From contig NZ_FCNY02000004.1 of NCBI RefSeq assembly GCF_001544575.2, positions 310,001 to 374,000 on the forward strand: DNA of 64,000 bases. Reading direction: 5' to 3'. Below the pieces are notes generated by a model that did no database searches, was not told where the DNA came from, and was given only the letters and a program-made list of their open reading frames with translations. Positions 9,308 through 18,239 of the stretch are shown here, piece by piece (position 1 is the first letter of the stretch; every line of letters starts with the position of its first letter). Position numbers and translations under genes: made by a program. This stretch comes from Caballeronia cordobensis. Lineage in GTDB: Bacteria; Pseudomonadota; Gammaproteobacteria; Burkholderiales; Burkholderiaceae.

Positions 9308-10963
9308 TCAGCGCTGAACGACGATGCCCGCGCGTTCGCGATCCCAGCAGTCGGCCGTGACGCCCTCGGCGCGCAGCCGATACTTCTCGACGCGCTCGCT
9401 CGGCGTCTTCGGCAGGCTGTCCCGAAACGCGATGTAGCGCGGAACGGCGAAGTAGGCGAGGTGCGGCTCGCACCAGCGGATCAGCTCGGCTTCCGTGAGC
9501 GTTTCGCCGTTCTTGAGCACGATGACGGCCTTCACGTCGTCTTCGCCCAGATCGGAAGGCACGCCCACCACGCACGATTCGAGCACCGCCGGATGCGCGC
9601 CGATGACCGCCTCCACCTCGAATGACGAAATGTTCTCGCCGCGCCTTCGCAGCGCCTGCTTCTTTCTGTCGACGAAGTGAAAATAGCCGTCGTCGTCCTG
9701 CCGCGCGAGATCGCCCGTGTGGATCCAGAGGTTGCGAAACAGGTCGAGCGTCGCGTCGGGATCTTTGTAATAGCCGCTCGTGCCGAGAAACGGGCGTTGC
9801 GGCCTCACGATCAATTCGCCCGTCGCGCCGCGTTTCATTTCGTTATCCGTATCATCGACGATGCGCGCCTCGTAGCCCGTGATCGCTTTGCCGCACGCGC
9901 CCGCGCGCCGGTCATCGTACGGATTCACGAGACAGCTGCTGCATTCGGTCATACCGTACAGTTCGAGCAGGCGCGTGTTGAAGCGCGCCTCGAACGCATG
10001 CCAGAGATGCGGAGGCGCGGCGGCGCCCACCATCAGGCGAAGCGGATTGTCGGCGTCGAGCGGCGATGGCGCCTGCTTCATCAATATCGACAGCATCCCG
10101 CCGATGAACTTCGCCGACGTGCAGTTCCACCGGCGGCAATCGTCGAGCATGCGGCTCGCCGAGAAGCGATCGACGAACACCGCCTGCGCACCGGCCAGAA
10201 TCGCGGGTCCCGTCGTGCCGTGCGCGCTCGTGTGAAAGAACGGCAGGCCGGTGTAGAGCACGTCTTCGTCGGTGTAGCGCGAGTATTTCACCGCCTGCGA
10301 CCAGATTTCGTACCAGTAGTGATGGCTGATCGTCACGCCCTTCGAGCGCCCTGTCGTGCCCGATGTGTACGAGATCGTCGATAGCTGCCTGAAGTCCACC
10401 GCAACGCCCGGCGCGGTCTCCGCGCGGGCCATCAGTTCGTCGAAATGCAGGGTTTCGCGTCCGGGCCAGTCTGCGGGATGCGGCTGCCCGCGGCCATCCA
10501 CGACGATCGTGTGATTGAGCTTCGGCAGCCGGTCGGCGATCGCGCCAAGCGCCCCGGCGTACGCAGGCTCGGTGACGAGCGCCACGCAATCGGCATGATC
10601 GATCTGATACGCGAGGCCCTCGCCTTTCAGCGCGACGTTGATCGGCACGCACACCGCGCCGATCTTGTTCAGCCCGAACCACGCGAACAGGAATTCGACG
10701 CGGTTCGAGAGCATCAGCGCGACCTTGTCGGCCGACCCGATTCCCAGCGCGCGAAAGCCGTTCGCCGCGCGATTCGAAGATGCGTTCAACTCCTCGAACG
10801 TGATGGTTCGCTCGCGAAACCGGAACACTTCGTGATGCGGATATCGCCGCGCCTTGTCCTCGACGATATGTCCGATCACGCGCTCCGTCTGCGCATAGTC
10901 GTGCATCGTCCATTCGGACCATCGGCGCGCGGCGCGTTCGAACTTGTCGTCCCACTGACCCAT
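9308..10963 (-). CDS. AMP-dependent acyl-CoA synthetase/ligase (CaiC/FadK-like)
   Basis: A 551-aa ANL-superfamily ligase that activates a carboxylic acid to its acyl-AMP and then acyl-CoA. Core motifs are TISYTSGTTGRSKGVTISHH (A3), LYGMTECSS (A5), IHTGDLARQDDDGYFHFVDR (A7) and KKQALRRRGENISSFEVE (A8). The C-terminal motif reads LPKTPSERVEKYRLR, with Arg where many ligases have the adenylation Lys. ATG 10963 follows GAGGAC. A GTG at 11008 overlapping the thioesterase stop is an alternative start adding 15 residues. It is the last gene of the eleven-gene operon starting at 21802. Confidence 0.9.
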   Translation of the reverse strand: MGQWDDKFERAARRWSEWTMHDYAQTERVIGHIVEDKARRYPHHEVFRFRERTITFEELNASSNRAANGFRALGIGSADKVALMLSNRVEFLFAWFGLNKIGAVCVPINVALKGEGLAYQIDHADCVALVTEPAYAGALGAIADRLPKLNHTIVVDGRGQPHPADWPGRETLHFDELMARAETAPGVAVDFRQLSTISYTSGTTGRSKGVTISHHYWYEIWSQAVKYSRYTDEDVLYTGLPFFHTSAHGTTGPAILAGAQAVFVDRFSASRMLDDCRRWNCTSAKFIGGMLSILMKQAPSPLDADNPLRLMVGAAAPPHLWHAFEARFNTRLLELYGMTECSSCLVNPYDDRRAGACGKAITGYEARIVDDTDNEMKRGATGELIVRPQRPFLGTSGYYKDPDATLDLFRNLWIHTGDLARQDDDGYFHFVDRKKQALRRRGENISSFEVEAVIGAHPAVLESCVVGVPSDLGEDDVKAVIVLKNGETLTEAELIRWCEPHLAYFAVPRYIAFRDSLPKTPSERVEKYRLRAEGVTADCWDRERAGIVVQR

Positions 10964-11004
10964 CGTGTCCTCACCATGATTCACCCATAGCCTGCCCGAC
11001 GACG

Positions 11005-11868
11005 TCACGCAAGGCGCTCATCCTCGATGACGCGCATCAGACCTTCCTGCATCGCCGTGCCGATCCGCCGCCCGTCCTGATACAGCGCGCCCGCGCCCAG
11101 CCCGCGATTGTTCGTCGCGCACGGCCCGTTCATGTCGTAGTAGAACCATGCATCGGGACGCACGGGCGCATGGAACCACATCGCGTGATCGAGGCTCGCC
11201 GAGCGCGTGCGGCGATCCATCGTGCCGTAGCCGCGCGGACGCATCGCGGTGGTCATCAGGTCGAGATCGCACGCATAGGCAAGCACCGCGTGACAGAGCA
11301 GCGGATCGTCGCCGCACGGCTCGCGCAATCGGCACCACAGCCCGCTCGCGGGCGCCGTCACGCCCGGATCGAGCCAGGGCCGCCATATCTCGCTGCGCCG
11401 CTCGAAGAGCCGCATGATCGTCGCGACGTGCGAACGGCGTCGCTCAAGCAGATGCGCTTCGCCCGCGTAGAAATCCGCTTCGGCGGGCATGTGTTCGGGC
11501 GATGGCACATCGGGCATCGGCGCGAGACGCTCGTGATCACCCTCCGCCGCCTGAAACGAGGCCGCGCCGATGAACACCACGCGCTCGTCCTGCGTGACGG
11601 TCACCCGGCGCGTGCTGAAGCTGCGGCCATCGCGCACCGGCTGCACGTCGAAGCGAATGCGCTTCGACACATCGCCGGGATGCACGAAATAGCCGTGCAT
11701 CGAATGCAGACCGTGCGACTCGCGCACGGTCCGCCCCATCGCCATGATCGACTGGGCGAGCAGTTGCCCGCCGTAGATGCGCCGCACGCCATCGACGAGC
11801 GATTCGCCCGTGAAAACGTGACGGCTCGTCTCGCGCACGCGCAGGATCGCCAGCAGATCACTCACCAT
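11005..11868 (-). CDS. acyl-CoA thioesterase II (TesB family)
   Basis: A 287-aa double-hotdog thioesterase. The N-terminal hotdog has HVFTGESLVDGVRRIYGGQL and the family segment LHSMHGYFVHPGD; the C-terminal hotdog has ASLDHAMWFHAPVRPDAWF with the catalytic Asp region. It hydrolyses acyl-CoA to acid and CoA and may release a pathway intermediate or recycle CoA. It lies 9 bp after the [2Fe-2S] ferredoxin and its stop overlaps a GTG in the ligase frame. Having both a ligase and a thioesterase in one operon suggests handling of a dead-end or overflow CoA ester. Confidence 0.9.
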   Translation of the reverse strand: MVSDLLAILRVRETSRHVFTGESLVDGVRRIYGGQLLAQSIMAMGRTVRESHGLHSMHGYFVHPGDVSKRIRFDVQPVRDGRSFSTRRVTVTQDERVVFIGAASFQAAEGDHERLAPMPDVPSPEHMPAEADFYAGEAHLLERRRSHVATIMRLFERRSEIWRPWLDPGVTAPASGLWCRLREPCGDDPLLCHAVLAYACDLDLMTTAMRPRGYGTMDRRTRSASLDHAMWFHAPVRPDAWFYYDMNGPCATNNRGLGAGALYQDGRRIGTAMQEGLMRVIEDERLA

Positions 11869-11877
11869 CGCTTACCA

Positions 11878-12189
11878 TCAGCCGGGAATCGCGACGACGA
11901 GGCCGTCCAGTTCCGGCGTGATCTCGATCTGGCAGCTCAGGCGGCTGTTGCTGCGTGGCTCGCCGAGGCCTTCGAGCATGTCGCGCTCGATATCGCACGC
12001 TTCGCCGACCGCGCCCATCCACGCATCATCGACATAGACTTCGCAGGTCGCGCAACTGCACGCGCCGCCGCATTCCGCGACGATGCCCGCGATCATGTTG
12101 TCCACGGCGCCCTGCATCACGGAACTGCCGAGCGGCACGTCGACTTCCGTGGTCTCGCCGCTCACCTGCACATATTTGACGACTGGCAT
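11878..12189 (-). CDS. [2Fe-2S] ferredoxin (adrenodoxin/putidaredoxin type)
   Basis: A 103-aa ferredoxin with the C-x5-C-x2-C-x36-C ligand spacing (Cys40, Cys46, Cys49, Cys86) within AECGGACSCATCEVYV and RLSCQIEI, as in putidaredoxin-like proteins. The surface acidic helix ACDIERDMLEGL is typical of the reductase/P450 docking region. It lies directly downstream of its probable reductase gene (12212). No P450 is in this operon, so it may serve the second P450 (27913), the P450 at 7183, or another oxygenase. Confidence 0.93.
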   Translation of the reverse strand: MPVVKYVQVSGETTEVDVPLGSSVMQGAVDNMIAGIVAECGGACSCATCEVYVDDAWMGAVGEACDIERDMLEGLGEPRSNSRLSCQIEITPELDGLVVAIPG

Positions 12190-12211
12190 TGCACACCTCT
12201 CTCTGGCTGAA

Positions 12212-13450
12212 TCAATCGGACTGCTGTTGCGCCGTTTCGAACAACGACTTCAATGAAAACGTTTCGTCGGCCAGACGCGTTGCATCGAGCGCGATGCCTT
12301 CCGCGATCAGCCGCTTGCTGAGCATGAATTCCTGCGCGCGGTTCACGCAGTCCGCCGCGACGAGGCGCCCGCCCTTCAGATAGAACGCGCTGAAACTGCG
12401 GCCCGTGTCGCGCGCGCCGCGCACAATCACCTGGTCGTAACCTGCGTTGAGGCCCGCGATCTGCAGCTTGATGTCATATTGATCGGACCAGAACCACGGC
12501 AGCGCGCGATAGGGCTTGTCCTTGCCGCAGAGCGCCGCGGCCGCAGCCTTCGCCTGCTCCGTCGCATTAGGCACGGATTCGAGCCGGATGCGCCCGTAGT
12601 ACGGCGACGGATGCATCGCGCAGTCGCCGGCCGCGACGATGTCCGGGTCCGAGGTCCGCGCGCATGCATCCACGACGATGCCGTTCTCGACATCGAGCCC
12701 GGCCGATTGCGCCAGTTCGACATTCGGCACCACGCCCACGCCGATCACGACGAGACTCGCGGGCAACGCAGTGCCGTCGCCGAGCACGATCCGCTCGACA
12801 CGCGCGCCGCCTTCGAAACGATTCACCGTGATGCCGGTACGGATATCGACGCCCTCTTCCCGATGCACGCGCTCGAAGAACGCCGACACCTCCGGCGCGG
12901 TGACGCGCGCGAGCACACGCGGCGCCATTTCGAGCACGCTCACCTGCATGCCGAGCCGATTGAGCACGGCCGCCGTTTCGAGGCCGATGTAACCGCCGCC
13001 GACGATTGCCGCGTGCGCGCCCGGCTGCACATGCCGCCTGATGCGGTCGATGTCGCCGATGCCGCGCAGATAGTGCACGCCTTCCAGTTGTGCGCCCGGC
13101 AGCGCGACGGTCCGCACGCGCGTGCCGGTGCACAGCGCGAGCTTGTCGTAGGCGAGCGATGCACCATCGCTCAATGTCACCGACTTGCGCGCGCGATCGA
13201 TCGCGACCACCCGCTCGCCGAGACGAAACTCGATGCCGAACTTCCCGTAGGCATCGGCCGTGCGGATGTGCAGGTCGTCGCTTGTCTTCTCGCCGAGCAG
13301 ATACGCCTTCGACAAAGGCGGCCGGTGATACGGCAAATGCGGCTCGTCGCCGATCACGACGATGCGGCCTTCCCAGCCTTCCTGTCGAAGGATGGGCGCG
13401 AGTTGCGCCGCCGCATGGCTCGCGCCGACGATGATGCAGGTCCGCTCCAC
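12212..13450 (-). CDS. NAD(P)H:ferredoxin reductase, FAD-dependent (second copy)
   Basis: A 412-aa flavoprotein homologous to the one at 5643. The FAD fold reads CIIVGASHAAAQLAPIL, the NAD(P) fold AAIVGGGYIGLETAAVLNRLG, and the ARTSDPDIVAAGDCAMH segment contacts flavin. In the FAD motif the third glycine is replaced (GASHAA), as is common in this subfamily. The start is GTG 13450 with GGAGAG seven bases upstream. It is paired with the [2Fe-2S] ferredoxin 22 bp downstream, forming a second, independent electron-transfer chain in the island. Confidence 0.92.
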   Translation of the reverse strand: MERTCIIVGASHAAAQLAPILRQEGWEGRIVVIGDEPHLPYHRPPLSKAYLLGEKTSDDLHIRTADAYGKFGIEFRLGERVVAIDRARKSVTLSDGASLAYDKLALCTGTRVRTVALPGAQLEGVHYLRGIGDIDRIRRHVQPGAHAAIVGGGYIGLETAAVLNRLGMQVSVLEMAPRVLARVTAPEVSAFFERVHREEGVDIRTGITVNRFEGGARVERIVLGDGTALPASLVVIGVGVVPNVELAQSAGLDVENGIVVDACARTSDPDIVAAGDCAMHPSPYYGRIRLESVPNATEQAKAAAAALCGKDKPYRALPWFWSDQYDIKLQIAGLNAGYDQVIVRGARDTGRSFSAFYLKGGRLVAADCVNRAQEFMLSKRLIAEGIALDATRLADETFSLKSLFETAQQQSD

Positions 13451-13464
13451 GATATCTCTCCTTG

Positions 13465-13486
13465 CCTTCTCATTGCCTTCTCATTG
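13465..13486. repeat. perfect tandem 11-bp duplication at a gene junction
   Basis: CCTTCTCATTG occurs twice in direct succession on the plus strand. It spans the stop codon of the CoA-transferase and duplicates the segment containing CAATGA, just ahead of the GGAGAG of the downstream reductase. It appears to be a replication slippage product with no effect on either coding sequence. Confidence 0.85.
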
Positions 13487-14644
13487 CGTCGGGGCGGGCC
13501 ACGTGCCGCCCTGCCGCGTCAGCACTTCGTCGTTGTGCTCGCCGAGCATCGGCGGTGACCGGTCGATGCGCGTCGGCGTCGCGGAGAAGGTCAGCGGGTT
13601 ATTGACGATCCTGAATTCGCCGCCCTTCGGATGCGGCAGCGTCTTCAACAGCTTGTCGACGACATGCCGATCGCTGAACACTTCGGGCCACGTGCGCACC
13701 GCGCCGTAGATCGCGCCCGCCGCCGAGAGGCGCGCTTCCCATGCGTCGAGATCGCGGGTCGCGAAGATCGCGGCCAGCCGTTCGTTCACGAGATCGCGGT
13801 TCGCCAGGCGCGCGGCTTTCGTCGCGAAACGCTCGTCGGTTTTCAGTTCGGGCGCATCGAGTGCATCGCACAGCACCTGCCAGAACTTGTCGTTGATCGT
13901 GATGATCATGATGTCGCGGCCATCGGACGTCGCGTACGTGTTGTTCGGCACGATGTCCCAGTGCTGGTTGCCCATGCGCAAGGGCGTCTTCGCAGTCAGA
14001 TCGAAATACACGTCGCGCGGCACCTGGCTGAAGATGCTCGCATCGAGCATCGACAGATCGACGCGCTGCCCTTCGCCCGTGCGCTCGCGCGCCTGCAAGG
14101 CGGTCAGCATGCCGATCGCCGCGAGCAGCGCCGTGACGAGATCCGAGAACGGAAAGCCCGTCTTGAGCGGTCCGGATTCTTCCGTGCCCGTGACCTGCAT
14201 CACGCCCGAGATCGCCTGAATGATCATGTCGAGCGCCGGGCGATTGCGGTCGGGACCGTTTCGATCGAATCCGGAGATCGAGCAATAGACAAGACGCGGA
14301 TTCAGTTCTCGCAGCGCTTCATAACCGATCCCGACACGCTCCGTGAAACCCGGCCTGAAGTTCTCGACGAGCACGTCGGCCTCGGCGGCGAGCGCGCGCG
14401 CGGCAGCCTGTCCTGCTTCCGTTTTCAGATCGAGCACGATGCCGCGCTTGTTGCGGTTCACGCCGAGAAAGAACGCGCCGTCGCCGTTGAGCGTCGTCTC
14501 GCCCGAGCGGCGGAACGGATCGCCTTCCGGCTGCTCGACCTTGATCACGTCCGCGCCGCAATCGCCGAGCATCATCGTCGCGAACGGGCCGGTCATCATC
14601 TGCGTGAAGTCGAGCACCTTCAAGCCCTGCAGCGCCGTCTTCAT
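13481..14644 (-). CDS. CaiB/BaiF family CoA-transferase (class III)
   Basis: A 387-aa class III CoA-transferase. It begins MKTALQGLKVLDFTQMMTGP, followed by GADVIKVEQPEGDPFRRSG and NRNKRGIVLDLK; the likely catalytic Asp is in RPALDMIIQAISGVM. ATG 14644 overlaps the enoyl-CoA hydratase stop (ATGA). It is the third such enzyme in the window and differs clearly from the one at 4478, so the island probably transfers CoA to more than one acid. Substrate specificity cannot be deduced. Confidence 0.92.
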   Translation of the reverse strand: MKTALQGLKVLDFTQMMTGPFATMMLGDCGADVIKVEQPEGDPFRRSGETTLNGDGAFFLGVNRNKRGIVLDLKTEAGQAAARALAAEADVLVENFRPGFTERVGIGYEALRELNPRLVYCSISGFDRNGPDRNRPALDMIIQAISGVMQVTGTEESGPLKTGFPFSDLVTALLAAIGMLTALQARERTGEGQRVDLSMLDASIFSQVPRDVYFDLTAKTPLRMGNQHWDIVPNNTYATSDGRDIMIITINDKFWQVLCDALDAPELKTDERFATKAARLANRDLVNERLAAIFATRDLDAWEARLSAAGAIYGAVRTWPEVFSDRHVVDKLLKTLPHPKGGEFRIVNNPLTFSATPTRIDRSPPMLGEHNDEVLTRQGGTWPAPTQ

Positions 14645-15507
14645 GCCTTGTCCTTTTCGGTATAGAACGCTTCGCGTTCATGGTTCGATGCGCGCACGCC
14701 CTTGTCGCGGCGCTGCTTCATGAAGTTGTACTCGTCGGACTCGTAGCGCACGTTGGTGGCGAGCGCGTGCAGAACGTGTCCGTACGAGAATTGCGCGTCG
14801 ATGCCGAGCGCGTTCATCGCCAGATTCGTCGCGGCCTTGCCCATCACGATGCCGTCGCGCGGCAAACGCACGATGCGCTCCGCCCATTCTTCGCCCGCCT
14901 CGGCAAGCGACGCGCGCGGCACGACCTTGTTGACGAGCCCGTTCGCGAGACAGGTCTGGGCGTCCCAGACGTCTGCCATCAGCAGCAGTTCGCGCGCCTT
15001 GCGCGGGCCGAGCGTCATCATTTCCCAGGCGGCGAAGTAGGCCGCGCCCGACAACCCGAGCTTCTGCTCCGGATGCCCCATCTTCGCGGTGTCCGCCGCG
15101 ATGACGAGATCCGACGCTTCGGCCAGATACAAGCCGCCGCCGAGGCAATAGCCCTTCACGAGCGACAGCGTCGGCTTGAGAAACTTGAAGATCCGCTCGA
15201 AGCGTTCGATATACCGCTTGTCGTGCAACAGCCGCGCGCGCTGGCTCGGCTTGCGCGGACGACCCTTGTCGTCGAACGTGGTCTCGCCGTATTCCGTGCC
15301 GACTTCGGCCAGATCGTGGCCGGTCGTGAAGTCGTCGCCCGCGCCTTGCAGCACGACCACGCGCACGTCGTCGTCGGCTTCGGCGCGGTCATAGCCGTCC
15401 ATGAGTTGATCGAGCATGGCGCTCGTCATCGCGTTCTTCTTCTCCGGGCGGTTGATCGTGATGTAAGCCCGGCCATCCTTCGCGACGTAATCGATGCTGC
15501 CTGTCAT
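14641..15507 (-). CDS. enoyl-CoA hydratase/isomerase (crotonase superfamily)
   Basis: A 288-aa crotonase-fold protein. The oxyanion-hole segments are KNAMTSAML / TGHDLAEVG and KGYCLGGGLYLAEASDL, followed by MGHPEQKLGLSG. Family roles include hydration of enoyl-CoA, ring-opening hydrolysis and isomerisation. ATG 15507 is preceded by AGGAGAA, which decides the start within a much longer open frame. It sits between the aldehyde dehydrogenase and a CoA-transferase and fits a beta-oxidation-like step after the acyl-CoA dehydrogenase at 17073. Confidence 0.93.
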   Translation of the reverse strand: MTGSIDYVAKDGRAYITINRPEKKNAMTSAMLDQLMDGYDRAEADDDVRVVVLQGAGDDFTTGHDLAEVGTEYGETTFDDKGRPRKPSQRARLLHDKRYIERFERIFKFLKPTLSLVKGYCLGGGLYLAEASDLVIAADTAKMGHPEQKLGLSGAAYFAAWEMMTLGPRKARELLLMADVWDAQTCLANGLVNKVVPRASLAEAGEEWAERIVRLPRDGIVMGKAATNLAMNALGIDAQFSYGHVLHALATNVRYESDEYNFMKQRRDKGVRASNHEREAFYTEKDKA

Positions 15508-15536
15508 GCGTGTTCTCCTGTCCTGACGCGCGTGCG

Positions 15537-17036
15537 TCAGTTGTTCAGATTGATCGCGACCGCCTTGACTTCGGTGTAGAGCTCGATCGCCTCGAAGCCG
15601 CGCTCCCGGCCCCAGCCCGACTGCTTGTAGCCGCCGTAAGGCAGCGTCGCGTCGGGCGACGACAGCGCATTCACGTTGACGATGCCCGCCTGCATGCGGC
15701 GCGCCATCTTGTGCGCACGGCCGAGGTCCTTCGTCCAGATGCTGGCCGCGAGCCCGTAGGTCGATGCATTCGCGGTCGCGGCGATGCGGTCGAGGTCGTC
15801 GTCGGCGAAGGACATCGCGCAGAGCACCGGCCCGAAGATTTCTTCGTCGTGGACTTTCATGCCGGGTTTCACGCCCGTCAGCACGGTCGGTTGCACGAAG
15901 TAGCCGCGCTCGCCCGACGAGCCGCCGCCCGCGTAGAGCGTCGCGCCCTCTTCCTGTCCGCTGTGGATGTAGCCCGCGACGCGATCGAGCTGGCGGCGCG
16001 AAATGACGGGACCCATATCCGTGCCGGCGTCGAGGCCGTGGCCCATCTTCATGCCGTTCGCGCGCTTCGCGATGAGTTCGAGCATCGGCTCGAACGCGCG
16101 TTCGTGGACATAGAGGCGCGAGCCCGCCGCGCAAATCTGCCCGGCATGAAAGAAGATCGACGAGCACACGCCCGCGGCCGCGGCTTCGAGGTTCGCGTCG
16201 GGAAAGACGATCACGGGCGACTTGCCGCCCAGTTCCAGCGAGACGCGCTTGAGGTTGCCGCTCGCCGCCTGCAGGATGCGCCGCCCCGTTTCGCCGGAGC
16301 CGGTGAACGCGACCTTGTCGATGCCCGGATGCGCGGCGATGGCCGAGCCGACAGGATTGCCGAAGCCCGTCACGATGTTCAGCACGCCGGGCGGAATGCC
16401 CGCTTCCAGCGCGAGTTCGCCGAGCCTGAGCGCCGTGAGCGGCGTCTGCTCCGAGGGCTTCATGACGACCGCGCAACCCGCCGCGAGCGCGGGCGCGATC
16501 TTCCACATCGCCATGTTGAGCGGGAAATTCCACGGGATGATCTGCCCGACCACGCCCACCGGCTCGCGCAGCGTGTAGGCGTGCCATTCGCCCGCGAGCG
16601 ACACGTTCGGCGTTTCGCCGCCCATCTTCGTCGTCCAGCCGGCCATGTAGCGCAGCATCTCGACGATGCCCGGCACGTCGCCGTTGCGGCAGAACGGCAG
16701 CGGCTTGCCGCTGTTGACGCATTCGAGTTGCGCGAGCTCGTCACCGTGCGCTTCGATCAGATCGGCGAAGCGCAGCATCATGCGCGTGCGTTCCGACGGC
16801 GTGACCTTGCGCCACGGTCCTTCCAGCGCGCGGCGTGCGGCTTCCACGGCGCGATCGACATCGGTGGCCGTCGCTTCGGCGACCGTCGCGATCACGTCGC
16901 CCGTCGCGGGATCGAGGATGTCGGTGCGCTTGCCGCCCTCGGATGGCATCATGCGGCCGTCGATCAGCAGTCCGTGCTCGCGCGAAAGGAAGTCGCGGGC
17001 CGCCTCACCCAGCGCCGGATGAAAACTCGTCGTCAT
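15537..17036 (-). CDS. NAD(P)-dependent aldehyde dehydrogenase
   Basis: A 499-aa ALDH with the canonical catalytic residues: Glu268 in LELGGKSPV and Cys302 in GQICAAGSR, plus cofactor motifs PWNFPLNM, KPSEQTPL and FTGSGETG. It oxidises an aldehyde to the acid, consistent with P450/SDR conversion of a methyl or alcohol group further up the pathway. ATG 17036 has AAGGAC seven bases upstream; an in-frame TTG at 17057 would add seven residues but lacks a good ribosome site. Confidence 0.94.
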   Translation of the reverse strand: MTTSFHPALGEAARDFLSREHGLLIDGRMMPSEGGKRTDILDPATGDVIATVAEATATDVDRAVEAARRALEGPWRKVTPSERTRMMLRFADLIEAHGDELAQLECVNSGKPLPFCRNGDVPGIVEMLRYMAGWTTKMGGETPNVSLAGEWHAYTLREPVGVVGQIIPWNFPLNMAMWKIAPALAAGCAVVMKPSEQTPLTALRLGELALEAGIPPGVLNIVTGFGNPVGSAIAAHPGIDKVAFTGSGETGRRILQAASGNLKRVSLELGGKSPVIVFPDANLEAAAAGVCSSIFFHAGQICAAGSRLYVHERAFEPMLELIAKRANGMKMGHGLDAGTDMGPVISRRQLDRVAGYIHSGQEEGATLYAGGGSSGERGYFVQPTVLTGVKPGMKVHDEEIFGPVLCAMSFADDDLDRIAATANASTYGLAASIWTKDLGRAHKMARRMQAGIVNVNALSSPDATLPYGGYKQSGWGRERGFEAIELYTEVKAVAINLNN

Positions 17037-17072
17037 GTCAGTGTCCTTCGTGGTCAATGTCGTTGTCCCGCA

Positions 17073-18215
17073 TCACTTGCCGAGCAGTTGCCGCGCGATG
17101 ATCAGCCGATGAATCTCGTTGGTGCCTTCGAGAATCTGGTTCAGCTTCGCGTCGCGCATGAAGCGCTCGACGGGATATTCGGTCGAGTAGCCGTACGAGC
17201 CGTGCACCTGCACCGCTTCGAGCGCGGCTTCCATCGCGACGTCGGTGACATAGCACTTCGCCATCGACGAAAGCAGCGTGAGGCGGCTCGTGTCGCCCTC
17301 GTCGATTTCCTGCGTACTGGTGTAGAGCAGCGTGCGCGCGGCCTCGATCTTCATCGCCATGTCGGCGAGCTTGAACTGGATCGCCTGAAAATCGCCGATC
17401 CGTTTGCCGAACTGGCGGCGGTCCTTCGCGTACTGCACGGATTCATCGAGCGCGGCCTGCGCAAGCCCGAGCGAGGACGCCGCGACCGAAGGCCGGTTGA
17501 GATCGAGAATCCGCATGCAGGCCTTGAAGCCCTGGCCTTCCTCGCCGAGCAGGCAATCGGCATCGACGCGCATGTTCTCGAAGAACACCTGATACGTCGG
17601 CGAGCCGTGACGGCCCATCTTCGTTTCCTTGCGGCCGACCTTGAGGCCGGGGGTCTTCGTATCGACGAGAAACACGCTGATGCCCTCGTGCCCGCGCCCT
17701 TCGGACGTGCGCGCGAACACCAGCATGAAGTGCGCTTGCGCGGCCCATGTGATCCAGCTCTTTTGTCCGTCGATTACGTACGAATCGCCGTCGCGGCGAG
17801 CGGTCGTGCGGATCGCGGAAACGTCGGAACCGGCTTCCGGCTCCGTGATCGCAACCGACGAGATCGTGCGGCCCTTCGCGGCTTCCGGCAGATAGCGCGC
17901 CTTTTGCGCGTCCGTGCCGAAGTGCAGCAGCGGCAGAATGAGGCCGATCGAGTTGTTCGCGCACAGCGTCGACGCAGCCAGCGACACTCGGCCGATCTCC
18001 TCCTTCGCGATGCACACCGACGTCAGATCGCCGCCCGGTCCGCCGTATTCCTCCGGCACCCACATCTGCAAGAGGCCGAGATCGCCGAACACTTCGACGA
18101 GCGCATCCGGAAAATCACGCGTCTCCTCCATGGCCGCGACGAGCGGGCGCACTTGTTCGTCCGCAACCCTGCGCACCATGTCGCGCAGCATCTCCTGTTC
18201 TTCGCTGAATTTCAC
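17073..18215 (-). CDS. acyl-CoA dehydrogenase
   Basis: A 380-aa FAD-dependent acyl-CoA dehydrogenase. Signatures include [36 protein letters not shown] and the C-terminal [20 protein letters not shown], placing the catalytic base at about Glu363. The start is GTG 18215 behind GAGGAGAA. It introduces a 2,3-double bond in an acyl-CoA and hands electrons to ETF; the etfB/etfA pair at 23935-25619 is probably its partner. The enoyl-CoA hydratase two genes downstream would take the next step. Confidence 0.94.
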   Translation of the reverse strand: MKFSEEQEMLRDMVRRVADEQVRPLVAAMEETRDFPDALVEVFGDLGLLQMWVPEEYGGPGGDLTSVCIAKEEIGRVSLAASTLCANNSIGLILPLLHFGTDAQKARYLPEAAKGRTISSVAITEPEAGSDVSAIRTTARRDGDSYVIDGQKSWITWAAQAHFMLVFARTSEGRGHEGISVFLVDTKTPGLKVGRKETKMGRHGSPTYQVFFENMRVDADCLLGEEGQGFKACMRILDLNRPSVAASSLGLAQAALDESVQYAKDRRQFGKRIGDFQAIQFKLADMAMKIEAARTLLYTSTQEIDEGDTSRLTLLSSMAKCYVTDVAMEAALEAVQVHGSYGYSTEYPVERFMRDAKLNQILEGTNEIHRLIIARQLLGK

Positions 18216-18239
18216 CGTGTTCTCCTCGTATGCGCCGCG

